Below, in pieces: positions 34,353-45,041 of a DNA stretch of 64,000 bases. Each line of letters opens with the position of its first letter. Positions within the stretch are counted from its first letter, which is position 1. The stretch covers positions 558,001 through 622,000 of the forward strand of contig JADWQD010000018.1 in assembly GCA_016110215.1 (NCBI GenBank), given 5' to 3'. The notes under the pieces are model-generated. The model was not told the DNA's origin. It searched no databases and saw nothing but the letters and a program-made list of their open reading frames with translations. The translations under genes and the position numbers were made by a program. Source of the stretch: Capronia americana (Eukaryota > Ascomycota > Eurotiomycetes > Chaetothyriales > Herpotrichiellaceae).

Positions 34353-35765
34353 ATGGTTCGTGTAGCCGTCGCCGGAGGTACGTCGCCGACCTTAGGCAGG
34401 TCGGTTGTTGAAAGTATCATTGCGACGGGAAATCATGAAGTGATCATTCTATCAAGGGCTAATGATCCTAAAGACCGGGAAGCGGTGAGTTGCCTTTGAA
34501 CCTGCCATGCATGATTGCATGCATGATTGCATGCTTTTTGTCTTGTGATGTCCTAATTTTGCGGCTTGAGCGCGTTGTGCCTTTATGGTGTTGTCGTTCA
34601 ACCCCCTGGGCGTGATCGAGCCTTACGGAAAGTGCAAAACATGACGGCGAGAGAGAAGGGGGCGTACATCCTATGTGTGGCAGAGCACAGAAACCAAAAT
34701 ACATGTACTAACTAACGTGGGCGCAACAATCAGCAAACAACAGCTGCCTCCGCTTCGCAAGAAACGAACTATGGCGCACGCATTTTCGAGGTCCCGTATG
34801 CCCTCAGCGACGACCAAAAGAATCCTTCGCCGTTACTCCTTTCGTCTCTAAAGGAAGTCCACACGCTCGTATCGGTCATCAAAATCCTCGACCCGACGCA
34901 AATGCTTGAATCTCATCGCTGTCTCCTCTTAGCTGCACAACAAGCCCAGGTCTCCCGCTTCATCATGTCCGACTGGTCCATGGGACATCTATCCCACCAG
35001 TGCGTAGATGTCCTTGCACACAAGGCCGACATGGCCAAGTTGGGAAGTGACCACATGAAGGGACGGGAGCCTGGGATGCGGAAGAATCGCGCCGGCAGCA
35101 ACATGGAGTGGGTGGTGGAATGCTGTACAGTGCAAAACGGCATGTTCATGGAGTATCTTCTGCAGAAGTATCCTCGCACTGGGCAGGTGCAGGAAAGGGA
35201 ACGAGAGGAAGATTTGACGCATGGTTTAGAAGATGATTTGCTCTTGGATTACATTGACATTGCGAATCGCAGGTTACTCATCCCGGCGGCATCACCTGCG
35301 ACTTGTGAGAGTTCCACTCCAGAGCCTGTGCCAGTGCCCGTCTCTATGACATCAATCAAAGATATCGGCCGCTTCATCGCTGCGTCTCTCTCGCTCCCGC
35401 CTGGACTGCTGACCGGCCAAGTTGGACTGGCGGGCTGCACGACAACATTCTCCTCGATACGTGAGATCCTACTCACGAAATGTGGAACGGAGATTCCATA
35501 TGCCACAATCACAGCTGAGCAATGCGAGGAGATTGCCCGGACATTCCAAAACCAGTTCGAAGAGAGTATGGCCAAGGGAGAGTTTAATGTCGAAGCATTC
35601 AAGGGCAAAATGGTGGCGCAGATGTACGCCCTTATGTGCAAGGGAGAAGAAGGAGGAGGTATCGTGAAGGGGACATTGAACGAGCTCTGTCCGGAAGTGG
35701 AGCCCGTAGATGTGGAGGAGTTGCTTGTAAAGGCATGGGGAAGGAAAAATGCGGCTCGTGATTAG
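34353..35765 (+). CDS. NmrA-like / isoflavone-reductase-like Rossmann protein
   Basis: Two exons: 34353-34484 and 34734-35765, joined in phase 0; 387 residues. Exon 1 gives a complete first Rossmann unit: VRVAVAGGTSPTLGRSVVE (a variant of GxTGxxG), a helix, and the strand NHEVIILSR. Exon 2 continues with ARIFEVPY, LLAAQQAQVSRFIMSDW, a substrate-domain segment, VPVSMTSIKDIGRFIAASL and a C-terminal helical domain. NmrA-like proteins bind NAD(P) and either reduce small aromatics or act as redox sensors for regulators; here the role is unknown. The 249-nt intron is four to five times the local norm and contains a TGCATGATTGCATG repeat (34506-34534). The start is the only ATG giving the Rossmann strand. 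Confidence 0.85.
34506..34534. repeat. short tandem repeat ATGCATGATTGC inside an intron
   Basis: Two and a half copies of a 12-nt unit built from the palindrome GCATGC, within the long intron of the NmrA-like gene. Confidence 0.6.
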
Positions 35766-36721
35766 ACGAAGCATCGGATTTTTCCAAGGTGTGGTTCAAC
35801 CAACACGAGCTGATCTTGCGTCAAAAGAAGGCCCAAGCATTATCGTCAATCAACGTGCTTCGTCGCGCAATTCCCAACTTCGACACTGCGGTACAGGGAT
35901 GTGGTGATGTTGGAGAGAATGTGCCGTCGCCCATGCCACAACGGTGGTGGAAACGTGACTCGCTGAGGGAAGAGTATGAAAAAGTTCGATGGGTTACCCT
36001 CACTCTCATAGCCGCGCTGAATTTTTAATAGCTAACAGTCCGTTGCAATGAATCCAGACCCACAGGTACTTACTCGAACGTGGAATGAGGCTCCGTGATT
36101 TGGCACTTAGGCGGGAAGCACAGTGAACTCCAGCAAGATTTCAATCGTTCCGACCACCCTCATAGCTCGGATCTTGACCCAGGATGACACGGGCATGAAC
36201 CATTACCCTATTCAACAACGCCGCTGACGACCGTGGAGTTCAAGCGAACAGGGCCGACGCGTTTTCGATAGCAAGTCGTCCAAAGTCATGACCGTGACGA
36301 GCCACGCAATGTGGAGCTTTTGGAGCCTGGTACATCCGGCCTGATGGCCAGTTGACACAATTTTGGCTAGGCCCCAAATGTTGGAGAGCGGGAGTGCCTT
36401 AATCTGCTGGAGTGCGAACGGGTATATCAGGGAGCACACCGCGGACAGCCACGTTGTGTCAGAGGCCAACTTCCCACGCGATCCGTTCAATGCCGCGTAC
36501 CACTTTGCCGACTGGGCTGGACGACCTGTCGAACCACCGGCTTTGATGTCTTACGCTGACGTTGGTGGCTCGCTGAAAACACTTCCCCCGACCGTCCCTG
36601 TATGTGAGTAGGAACAGGGTACTGGGGAAGTAATTGCGACGCAAGAACATGATTCGACAACCTCAGGTTGAAAGTGCCAACAACGCAGAATATGTCAAGG
36701 CTGTTCGCGTTGAAAACGTCG
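35766..36721. other. intergenic between convergent genes
   Basis: No gene recognised. Short frames at 35789-36028 and 36363-36611 lack any family feature. Confidence 0.5.
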
Positions 36722-38252
36722 TTAGGAGGATTTGCTGATAGCAAGTTCCCAGCACTCCTGCCATTGAGATTCCAGAGATTCTGTCAGGTAAAACTGGCTG
36801 GCGATGTCTCTGATTTCTTCCCAGGTTTGCCCGACTGGCCGTTGCGCGATCACACGCTGGAGGAGCATCCACCGAGACTTTGGCACAAGACCAACGTTGA
36901 GAGGCATCGAAGCGAGGACCAGCCCTGTCCAGAGAGCGCAGTCTTCAGACGCAGGAGTAAGGCACATACCATCAAGTTCTAAAATATACCTGCTCAGGAC
37001 GTGGGGGTATTCTTCAGCCATCGATAATGGAGGAAGCCCAATAAATAGGGCGAATAGACCGAGACAGACCAGTCGTTCCACTTCCATAGGAACACTTTTG
37101 CGTAGCAACGTGTGCCATGTCTTAGTCAAAGTCGCGCGCACTCCGGTTTGATCTTCCGAATACTCGCTCCCATTGGAAATCGCATGTGTACCGAGCCATC
37201 GCAGTGTCGTATCTAATGCACAAACAATTGGACATGGCAACCGATTCTGCTTGGCAGTATGGAAGAAAGCCGGAGAGTACTTGCGTAGTGATGAAAGCGC
37301 CTCCCCAGGAGGCACTTCGAACTCGAGAGCTCCACATGATCCTTGGGGCTCGTCCAGGTCCGGAGCAATCGGGTCACTTGGATCGCTGTGCTTTGCATAA
37401 CACGACTCCGCCCACAAGTAGAGGCCGTAGGAGCGGTCGCGTAAGCCTCGTAACGCTTCGGGGCCACCGCGCAGTTGTATGATGCGCCGGATTCCGCCGA
37501 GGTTGATACCATAACTCGGCCAATCTTCGCGTTCTTGATCATTGATAAGAAGCGCAATGATTGACCAGAAGATTGCGTCGTTGTGAGCTGCCGAGGGCTC
37601 TGATATTTTACTCCGGAGCAGCGTGAGCGCTCTGTTATAGTGCTCCAAGGAATCGAAGATGGCGTCACTGGATGGTTGCACAGTGACGTCCATCGATCGA
37701 CTCGCCGCGGCGAATACAGCCTCCAAAAGTGCGGGCTCACAGAGCATCAACTGCACGAATGTGGAGCGCCAGATCTTGTGTTCAGTCGAGTCTGAAAACA
37801 ATCGCCAAATGTAGGCAGGGCCATAATGGATTATTGCTGATGCGGCGCGCGTCAGATTCCTGCAACGCTCGGTCGGGCAACTCACTGTAATGGAAAAGTA
37901 GCGACATATGATCCCTTCGTTCGCCAGAATAGTTCTTCAGCAGATATTGCACGTAGCCGGGCGATCCTACGGCCAGATTTTCCCCTGGCCAGGCGCCTGT
38001 AGTTGGCGGCGAGTCGCCCAATGTATTCTTGGGCGCTCGGGACTTTTCTTGCCCTTTTCTATCCGTGCTGTCGTCATCACGATAGGGATCAAATATCCAG
38101 GTTTTGGGGATGTCGTATCCGCCACAGCGTCTGTTCGTCTTTTTGCAACGGAGGCATTCAGGCTTGCCTTCATCACATTTCACATGTCGGGCCTTGCAAG
38201 TGACACAGCCAGATCGAACCTTATGATGGAAACTTTTGTGTCTGGGCCCCAT
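36722..38252 (-). CDS. Zn(II)2Cys6 transcription factor with fungal TF domain
   Basis: Two exons: 38252-37886 and 37791-36722. The 94-nt phase-1 intron (GTGAGT...TTTTCAG) is overlapped by open frames on both sides. 478 residues. The zinc cluster is Cys16-x2-Cys19-x6-Cys26-x6-Cys33-x2-Cys36-x6-Cys43, in SGCVTCKARHVKCDEGKPEC. It is followed by the GGYDIPKTWIF linker common in this TF subclass. The body has the fungal-specific helical domain (WRSTFVQLMLCEPALLEAVFA, HYNRALTLLRSKIS, YGINLGGIRRIIQLRGGPE). It should act in the nucleus as a DNA-binding regulator; its targets may be the neighbouring P450, NmrA-like and sulfotransferase-fold genes, which is only inferred from position. Confidence 0.9.
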
Positions 38253-38659
38253 TAGAGTTCCTTGGTCGCCTTCAAAAGTCTAGCATCGGTTGGCATTCAC
38301 GTTATAGATTTGAACAGTGCAAGAGACACCGAGGGGTGGCGCAAATTATCGAGCCACAGAGCTGTCCAGAGATGGGAAGATATAATTACGTCAACGTCAT
38401 GCGGGGGTTGGCTCTACAACAGGAAGGGTCGAGGGAGGCCTGAAGGAAGATCATCACAGATTTACATGGGGGTTCCCAAACGAAGCAAAACCAAAACCGG
38501 CAAGTGTAGAAGATAGTTACTCCCAGGTGGAGGTGTTCAGCCGTCAGACTTCTACTACCACTCAAGTTCGCAGCGAGTGTAGAGTGCACGGCAGCCTCTC
38601 TTTTCCCTTGTATTGGCTTATCCGCTAGTCGATTATCAAGACCTGTGTTTCTGACCTAG
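38253..38659. other. intergenic, no gene seen
   Basis: Upstream region of the regulator gene and downstream of the next minus-strand gene. Nothing recognised. Confidence 0.5.
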
Positions 38660-39592
38660 TCAGTTATACGCTCCTGCCCAGACGTGCCGAACGTTTGCAG
38701 GATTGGCGACGAAATAAACAACCCCCAAAGCGACTCCGATATAGAATGCCCACACCACAGCACCGAAAATCTGCTGCCCAAGGAAGATAGCCTTGATGCT
38801 GCCACTCTCATTGAGCATCGGAAAGGGGGCGTCTGGTACATCGACCTCGAGAAACTTGCAAAGTGGTTCCCAGCCCTGCTTCACATTGTACTCCAGTAGT
38901 CGACCTTTGGGAACCAGATCATGCACCTGTTGATTATGCAGACGATACATGTGCGGGCCTATAGAGCCCCAGTCCCTCTTGAGCCTTTTGTTGTCTTCCT
39001 GTGCCATGGCATTCATACGTCTCAAAAGCTTGACAGACGAGATGAGAGATGAGTAGATGGTGTATCTCCAGCCCGGGATGAAAAGGATACCCACGCTCTC
39101 TTTCCAAGACCGCCACCAGACCGCCTCCGAGTCTCGCACGGTCAGAATGAACTTCGCCCGGGGATATGCTGCGACCAATTCTGGGGTCAGGTCACAAAGA
39201 GGGCCGTCCAGGGTCGAACGATATCCACGCATGACCTTGCGTAGGCGCTCGATGGTATCGGGGCTTGGATGCCGACTTTCTTGCGGATTCTGGTTCAAGT
39301 ACTTCAGAAATGCAATCATATTCTCGTTATGGTCGGGACGGCGGAAGAGTTCCTTCGATCATTAGTAGAATTCCTGCTAATTACTGTCATCATGACTTAC
39401 GACTCCATGGTGTACCGGTCCAAAGCCTAGCATATCCAGCGCAGCACGAATCGAGGTTGTGCCTGTGCGCGAGAATCCCAGACAAATAACCTCAAGCTCA
39501 GCATTACTGTCAGGGTACCATTGGCTTGGGCCATGTTCGTCGGCGGAAATGCCAAAGGCCTTCCACAGCTTACTCTCGGTTTGAGAGGCCAT
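38660..39592 (-). CDS. sulfotransferase-fold P-loop protein with C-terminal membrane helix
   Basis: Two exons: 39592-39401 and 39352-38660, with a 48-nt phase-0 intron (GTAAGT, branch CTAAT, CGAAG); 294 residues. EVICLGFSRTGTTSIRAALD is the PAPS-type P-loop of the fungal Sulfotransfer_4-like family, often labelled 'P-loop containing NTPase'. Intron removal yields HHGVELFRRPDHNEN, typical of these proteins. AYPRAKFILTVRDSEAVWWRSW is the second conserved strand (3'-phosphate-binding Arg). RLLEYNVKQGWEPLCKFLEVDVPDAPFP is the C-terminal signature. It ends in a hydrophobic segment (FGAVVWAFYIGVALGVVYFV), so it is probably tail-anchored. The acceptor substrate is unknown and sulfotransfer is not proven for the group. 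Start chosen at MASQTESKL. Confidence 0.88.
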
Positions 39593-40529
39593 TGTTTGGG
39601 TGTTTGTCCGTATATCGGACAAGGAGTCTAGTAGACTGGCCTGTAACACGGTCTCAATGTATACTTACAATAGTCGTCATTAAATTAGATATTAGAGCCA
39701 TGCAAGCGAGTTTTATAACCCTTCGGCAGTACCGTCACTAAAGTCTGATCGTTACAAAGATCTGGCTGGTCTACACAGACCTACCCGTAAGCCAGTCCTT
39801 TGCTAGTCGCCAACTGGGCCACGTCGATCGCATACTAGCGACGACATCCGCTCAGCTCAGGCGCACAGTATGCTGTCACCGCCAGTCGGTTGCCTAAAGT
39901 CTTCGAGATCGGGTGCCCTGCTTGATCACGTGGAGTAAAACTTGTCGGACGACAACCGAGCTTCACTCGGCCGTTTGATGTTGAGGCTTTCCGGGATCTC
40001 ACGAGACGTCTGTATCCAGCTATACCGAGTCCGAACTGTCCTGCGACTTGTTGTGATCATGCTTCAGCAGGGAAGAAATCACATCAAGATGAGGTTTAGC
40101 ATCCCATGGGATTACGGGTACGGAGAAGCGTATAACTAGAGTGGGAACAAACAAGGATTCTGTTGAGATAACTGATGCTCACGTTCTCATAAATATAAGA
40201 GCGTATCGCAAAGGTTAATGAAGCCGGTCAAGACTGGAATGTGATTGAGCGCGATGGTGTAGCTTTCCGTGCAGATGCAAAGGATCACACAATTCACGGT
40301 CGGGAAACACGTGCCACAATGCGCCCTGTTACCCAGTCCAAGTTTCTGCACGTCACATGTGGCAGCAAGCTGATATGCCATTGTTTGGCTACTCTTGTAA
40401 TCGTGGCTCTATGTTGACGCTGTCAGATACAAGCATGCGATACTGAAAGTTCACCATGACTGACAACTTCTTTGTCGTCACCGTCTGGTAATTCGTGGAC
40501 GTGTAGAAATACTACAAGACACCATATTC
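39593..40529. other. intergenic, no gene seen
   Basis: Contains the promoter of the sulfotransferase-fold gene. A 64-codon minus frame (40187-40381) has no recognisable features. Confidence 0.45.
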
Positions 40530-41183
40530 TCAAGTTGTCCTCGCATGAGCTGTCAACTCATCCACCGCAGTTAGAAGTCGAGCGCTAACCACTTCTTTGG
40601 TCCCGCATGCATCAATACAAATCAGCTTATTTTGACGGTTGTAGTGTTCCAAAACGATGCTGGTAGTGGTGCGAAAGGTATCCATTCGTTTTTCGATGGT
40701 CACTTCATCGTCATCTGAACGGCCGGGGCCTGCTCGTAACATGAGTCTTTCTTTCATGACATCCTCTGGACAATCCAGTAGGATGATGGCAAGTGGTACT
40801 GCAATCGTTTCTTCGAAATACTGGGCTTGGTCCATCTTCCGCGGAAAGCCTGTTTCAGGTTAGAAAGGGCCATTGGTGAGTTGCCAGCGCATCTTACCGT
40901 CAATAACGAATTGCAACCTCGACGACGGTTCTGTGTCGCTTTTGAACATCGCGTCCTTGAGAAGAGCTACCGTGATCTCTTTAGGCCCCACGCGACCATT
41001 GCGCATATTTTCTTCTATGATAGGGCCGTAGGAGGTACCAGGCTTCCCTATCTCCTCCCTCAAGAGGTCACCCACGCTGAGGTGAACCATATTTCGCTGA
41101 CTGCAGAGCAATTCACTCTGTGTGCCCTTTCCAGAACCTGGTCCGTCAAGCATTAAAATGATTCGGATAGATTGCTCAGCCAT
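40530..41183 (-). CDS. UMP/CMP kinase (nucleoside monophosphate kinase)
   Basis: Two exons: 41183-40898 and 40849-40530, with a 48-nt phase-1 intron (GTAAGA...GAAACAG); 201 residues. It transfers phosphate from ATP to UMP or CMP, giving UDP or CDP. IILMLDGPGSGKGTQ is the P-loop and LSVGDLLREEI is the NMP-binding helix. VGPKEITVALLKDAM follows, and FVIDGFPRKMDQAQ, the conserved arginine loop, is created exactly at the splice junction. LDCPEDVMKERLMLRAGPGRSDDDEVTIEKRM is the short LID region typical of UMP/CMP kinases rather than long-type adenylate kinases. It lies 1.4 kb from the PfkB-family gene and 2.3 kb from the damaged OMP decarboxylase gene, which would supply UMP. It may be a second, non-essential copy; that needs the rest of the genome. 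Confidence 0.9.
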
Positions 41184-41940
41184 CTCGGACCTCCTGCTCG
41201 CTTCAAAGGAGGGTTTCTGCAGTCCACAGAGCCTCGCGACAAACAGGAGTTGGTTGGATCGTTGTTGATTGGTGATATCAAGAGTGAAGGACGGGCGCAG
41301 ATGGTGTCAGCCGATTTTGAGAATACTGGACGTTCGGACATTGAGACAGATGGCAACAGAAAGCCTGATATACCGCTGTTGGTTATCATGCTGTACACGA
41401 GATGTGGAGTTCAAGCGTCCACTGGAAGTTTGTTGACCTGCACTGGCAGAAGGCTGAGTGACTACGGGCGTCGATGATCGCAGAAAAGAATCTAGTTGGG
41501 TCCCAGCCCACCGTAGTGACTCTGTACGGGAGTGGGGGGCACCAAGTGGGGGTGTCTGCTTTGTTCGTAGTACCTCGTAGTCCGAAGCACAAGTCACGTG
41601 GTGATCCACCGGATACCGAGTAGCAAACAATTCGAACTCGTTGTGAAACCAATTCAGAATTGGTTGAGCCTGCAAGTGCAACCTCATACTGGCAAACGAT
41701 CATTTCCAAAGTCAAAAGGGCCTAGTGCTCAACACAATGTCTGGCATGAGTCTTTTCCGATGAGCGATGAGTGAGGCATGACTCCTCGATCGCTGACACA
41801 ATCATCCACCCTGACACTGATTGGTGCCGAACGTGGTGCAAAAGTCGTTGAAATTTCGCTCATCTACATCCGCCGCGTTTGATGTCACACTCAAGCGTCG
41901 ATGTGTTCATGCCTGCATCCCTGACACCTTCCGGACGACC
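41184..41940. promoter_or_regulatory. divergent intergenic region
   Basis: Between the kinase start (minus) and the PfkB-family gene (plus). It must carry both promoters; nothing specific was identified. Confidence 0.4.
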
Positions 41941-43347
41941 ATGATGAGCCTCAACTATGTATGGGCAACCCTCAAGCAGCTAGGCTGGCCTCGATCTGGC
42001 GGCCCTCCCCGAGACGGTGAGCAACACCTTTTGACAAGTCTCGGGCTTGCCGTCATTGATGAGATCCATTTCGGGTCTGGAAAGGTAGTCACAGACCTGC
42101 TTGGAGGCTCTGGTACTTATTGTGAGTCTCATACTCGGGCGTCCGTCAATATTTCAATCACTCCTGTTTGTGTGGCTGTTGAGTCTACAGAATGTGCGGC
42201 GACATTGACTTCATTGTGTCGTCTTCCACATTTCACCGCAGCCACCCAGGGCTTTGGCAAGTTCTTTTCACAAAACGCTGTGCTCTAGCAAACATGAAGT
42301 CCAATTCTTGCGGCGCTGCGGCAGCTAATGAGGCTCTTTAGGCACTGTTGGGGCGCGCTTGTTCACTGCAGGCGACAGTTCGAGTACACTTTCGTGGTTG
42401 ATCCGTGCCGGTGAAGACTTTCCACTTACAATTGAGACGGAGATTCTCGACTGGGGCATCAACCTATCCCTGCAAAAATCACCTGATCGACGATCCACCC
42501 GGGGGTTACCCGTTTACAAGGATACCACCTTTGGACGTGAGTTACGCACTATTCATCGGCTGTATCATTTGACATACTGATGATCGTTGTAGCAAAGACC
42601 TTCAAATACACAACCCCTGTCAACGAAGTCCTGCCTAAGCATCTAGAAGAGGTCAATCTATTGTCATCACGATACTTTCATATACTCTGTGCTCCAGATC
42701 GCATCAAGGAGCAAGCCGAGGAACTTCTCAATCTCCGCTCTTCGCAAGATTTGGAGAGACCCTTCATAATCTGGGAGCCATCACCTCCGATGTGCACTGC
42801 AGAGAACCTAGAGGAATGTCTGAATTCTGCCAAATACGTGGATGTCTTCTCTCCAAATCATTTAGAGCTTCTCTCACTTTTCGGACGCGCAGAAGAGACC
42901 TTCAGTCAGGCATACATTCAGGAACTGGCCGCGGTATTCCTTGCAACCGGGGTTGGACACGAGAAACAAGGCGTCGTGGTAGTCCGTGCAGGAGAGCATG
43001 GGTGCCTTGTCATCGCCGCAGATATTCGTGCCGTCTGGCTGCCCCCGTTCTATGAGTCGAACAAGTCACCAGAGACCTCCTCCAGCAAAATCGTTGACAC
43101 CACGGGGGTCGGAAACGCCTTTCTGGGTGGATTTGTCGTGGGACACAGCGAGACCAATGACTTTGTCAGAGCTGCTCAATATGGTTCTGTGGCGGCGAGT
43201 TTCGTCTTGGAGCAGGTTGGCGTGCCCAAGCTTGATTCGAGCCCTCTACCCTTGACAGGAGAGACTTGGAATGGAGAAGCTCCCAGAAAACGACTCTACG
43301 CCTATGAGAAACGTTTAAGGCAGTCACTAACTTCAAGTTCAGCCTGA
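41941..43347 (+). CDS. PfkB-family carbohydrate kinase-like protein, Mak32-type
   Basis: Three exons: 41941-42121, 42342-42536, 42593-43347; introns of 220 and 56 nt; phases 1 and 1; 376 residues. SLGLAVIDEIHFG and LLGGSGTYCTVGARLF form the N-terminal ribokinase-fold strand and sugar-binding GG loop, the latter completed by splicing. FGPKTFKYTTPVNEV, again made at a splice, is a pattern I associate with fungal Mak32-like proteins. VVVRAGEHGCLV and KIVDTTGVGNAFLGGFVVG are the ATP/active-site segments. In catalytic PfkB kinases the last motif reads DTxGAGD, with the Asp as base; here it is Asn. Yeast Mak32 is needed for stable maintenance of the dsRNA killer element, its biochemical activity unsettled. 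The start is uncertain, and the 220-nt intron might hide a further small exon. Confidence 0.8.
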
Positions 43348-43477
43348 TCATCATGGCAAGTTGGTTTGTGTTCGCTTGATCAACTGGTCACAGAAGACAG
43401 CTATTCGGAGATTGTTTCTTTGGCTTGGAATGCATCTTCCAGGCACGAAAATCATCCAGCAAATTGTCACAAGACCT

Positions 43478-44348
43478 TCAACGTCCAATACGCTGGAGAT
43501 AACTCTCCCATCCCACCCGCTGATACAACTTCACCGCTTCAACTGGGTCCGAAGCTGCATAGATACCCCGCCCAGCTATGATAAAATCCGCACCATGTCC
43601 CACGGCTTGGCTTGGCGTCTGATATTGCTGTCCAAGGCACCAGCAGATGAACGGTTCACACCTGTTGTGAAAACGACAAAATCCTCGTCTTCCTCCTGCC
43701 CGGGCTCTCCCGCGAGGGACTGCAAGGACTTTGTGGCCACGAAGCCAACCACAAAGTCCTTATTTGCGCGTGCTGCCTTGATTGAGGCAAGGGTGTAATC
43801 ACCAGTCGCCAGGGATCCTTTGGTAGTCATTTCTGCCAAAATGAGCAGCCCGCGATTCCCTTTGTATGGGAATTCATCGGCATGTGCCTTTTCAGCGAGC
43901 GCCTGAATAATTCCTGGACCAGCCAAAACGCTCGCGTTGACAAGATGCGCCCACTCTGAAATTTTGAGCGCACCTCCATGGTATTGCATTTGGACTGTGT
44001 TTCCTATATCAACGAATTCCCTGTCTTCAGAGACGAGAAATTTATGCTTTTCCGACAACTGCTTCAACCCATACACTGTCGACTCGTTGAAGTCTGTCAC
44101 GATGTCGATGTGAGTCTTGAAGACGGCAATGTATGGCTCCAATACTGTCACACCGTTAGCGACGATTTGGATAAAACTTCTCGCATCTTACTATCGGCGA
44201 TGTGAAGAAGTTCTTTTGTGGTTGTGAGGTCTGCTGACACCACTACATTGGAATTTTTCTGCTCCGCTATTTCGAAGAGCGTTCGCACGAGCTTATTCTG
44301 AGAGGCATTTGCGCGCTCAGCATAAGAGTGCGATGATCTGGAGGCCAT
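43478..44348 (-). pseudogene. orotidine-5'-phosphate decarboxylase, damaged (URA3/pyrG-type)
   Basis: Closely resembles fungal OMP decarboxylases, which convert OMP to UMP. Exons: 44348-44192 and 44144-43478, with a 47-nt intron (GTAAGA, branch CTAAC, GACAG). Recognised: MASRSSHSYAERA, VVVSADLTTTKELLHIAD, KTHIDIVTDF, DIGNTVQMQYHGG, RGLLILAEMTTKGSLATGDYT and EDEDFVVFTTGVN. Two lesions. (1) The catalytic tetrad motif ED-R-K-F-x-DIGNT reads EDREFVDIGNT: the essential Lys is Glu (GAA). (2) After FTTGVNRSSAGA a base is missing in TTG-GAC, at about 43633, so the frame stops 13 codons on at TAG. The lost tail is still readable in the next frame (GADFIIAGRGIYAA, the phosphate-binding loop, to a TGA at 43478). 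Either lesion alone should abolish activity. It converges with the PfkB-family gene. Confidence 0.88.
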
Positions 44349-45041
44349 TTTCCTCGCGGAATCGGAATGTGGTCGGGCAGAGGTGATTCGGTGAAGACAC
44401 TAGTTGGAAAACAGCTTGATCATTGCCTCCCCGGCCCACGCGATAGCAGGCTCCTTACATACAGCAAACAAGCAGATATCAGAGAGGAGTCCGCAGCTAT
44501 TGCAAGCACAGCAAAGAACCTCACTGGGCCAATCCCGTCAAGCATCGTATTGTGACCCCTTGTCGAGGGTCTTTTGTCGCCAGGGGTGACGGGATTTGCA
44601 AACGGAGTACGTATTGTGCTGCATGAAAAAGACAAAGTCGCCTCCTTCTGCAGATAGCCATTTTGGGCCAGTGGTAGAAGTGGAATTCCCGCTGAAACCT
44701 TCGGACCAATGCCTCAACGTGGGGATCGCGCTGTCTGCATGTCGGCCACAAGTCAAGGGCATCTTGCGCCTTCCTTGAGTGAAGAGGCACAGCCTCCGGC
44801 TAAAAAGCTACGTCGCAACTGTGACAACCAGGCGAGCGTTTTCAAGAAGGAGGGGCAGAAAAGTCGACCCATTCCCTGGCAGTCAATCACCTGCCAGCTA
44901 CACCAGCCGAATTTTTGCAGACTCGGAAAATTAATCACACGACTCGGTTACTTAGACTCATGGATATCCGACCAAAAGATCAGAGAAGTACGTTTTGAAA
45001 TACTTTCATATGCAATGGACAATTGGTGACTGATATCAGCG
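44349..45041. other. region upstream of CorA-like gene, exons not resolved
   Basis: A plus-strand frame at 44709-45029 could encode an N-terminal exon of the CorA-like gene (ends IREVRFEILSYAMDNW), but no clean splice joins it to the next segment. Confidence 0.3.

Noticed and set aside
44145..44191. Frame break early in the OMP decarboxylase gene taken as a third lesion
   Set aside because: It is a normal 47-nt intron (GTAAGA, CTAAC branch, GACAG); its removal restores the conserved IADILEPYIAVFKTHID.
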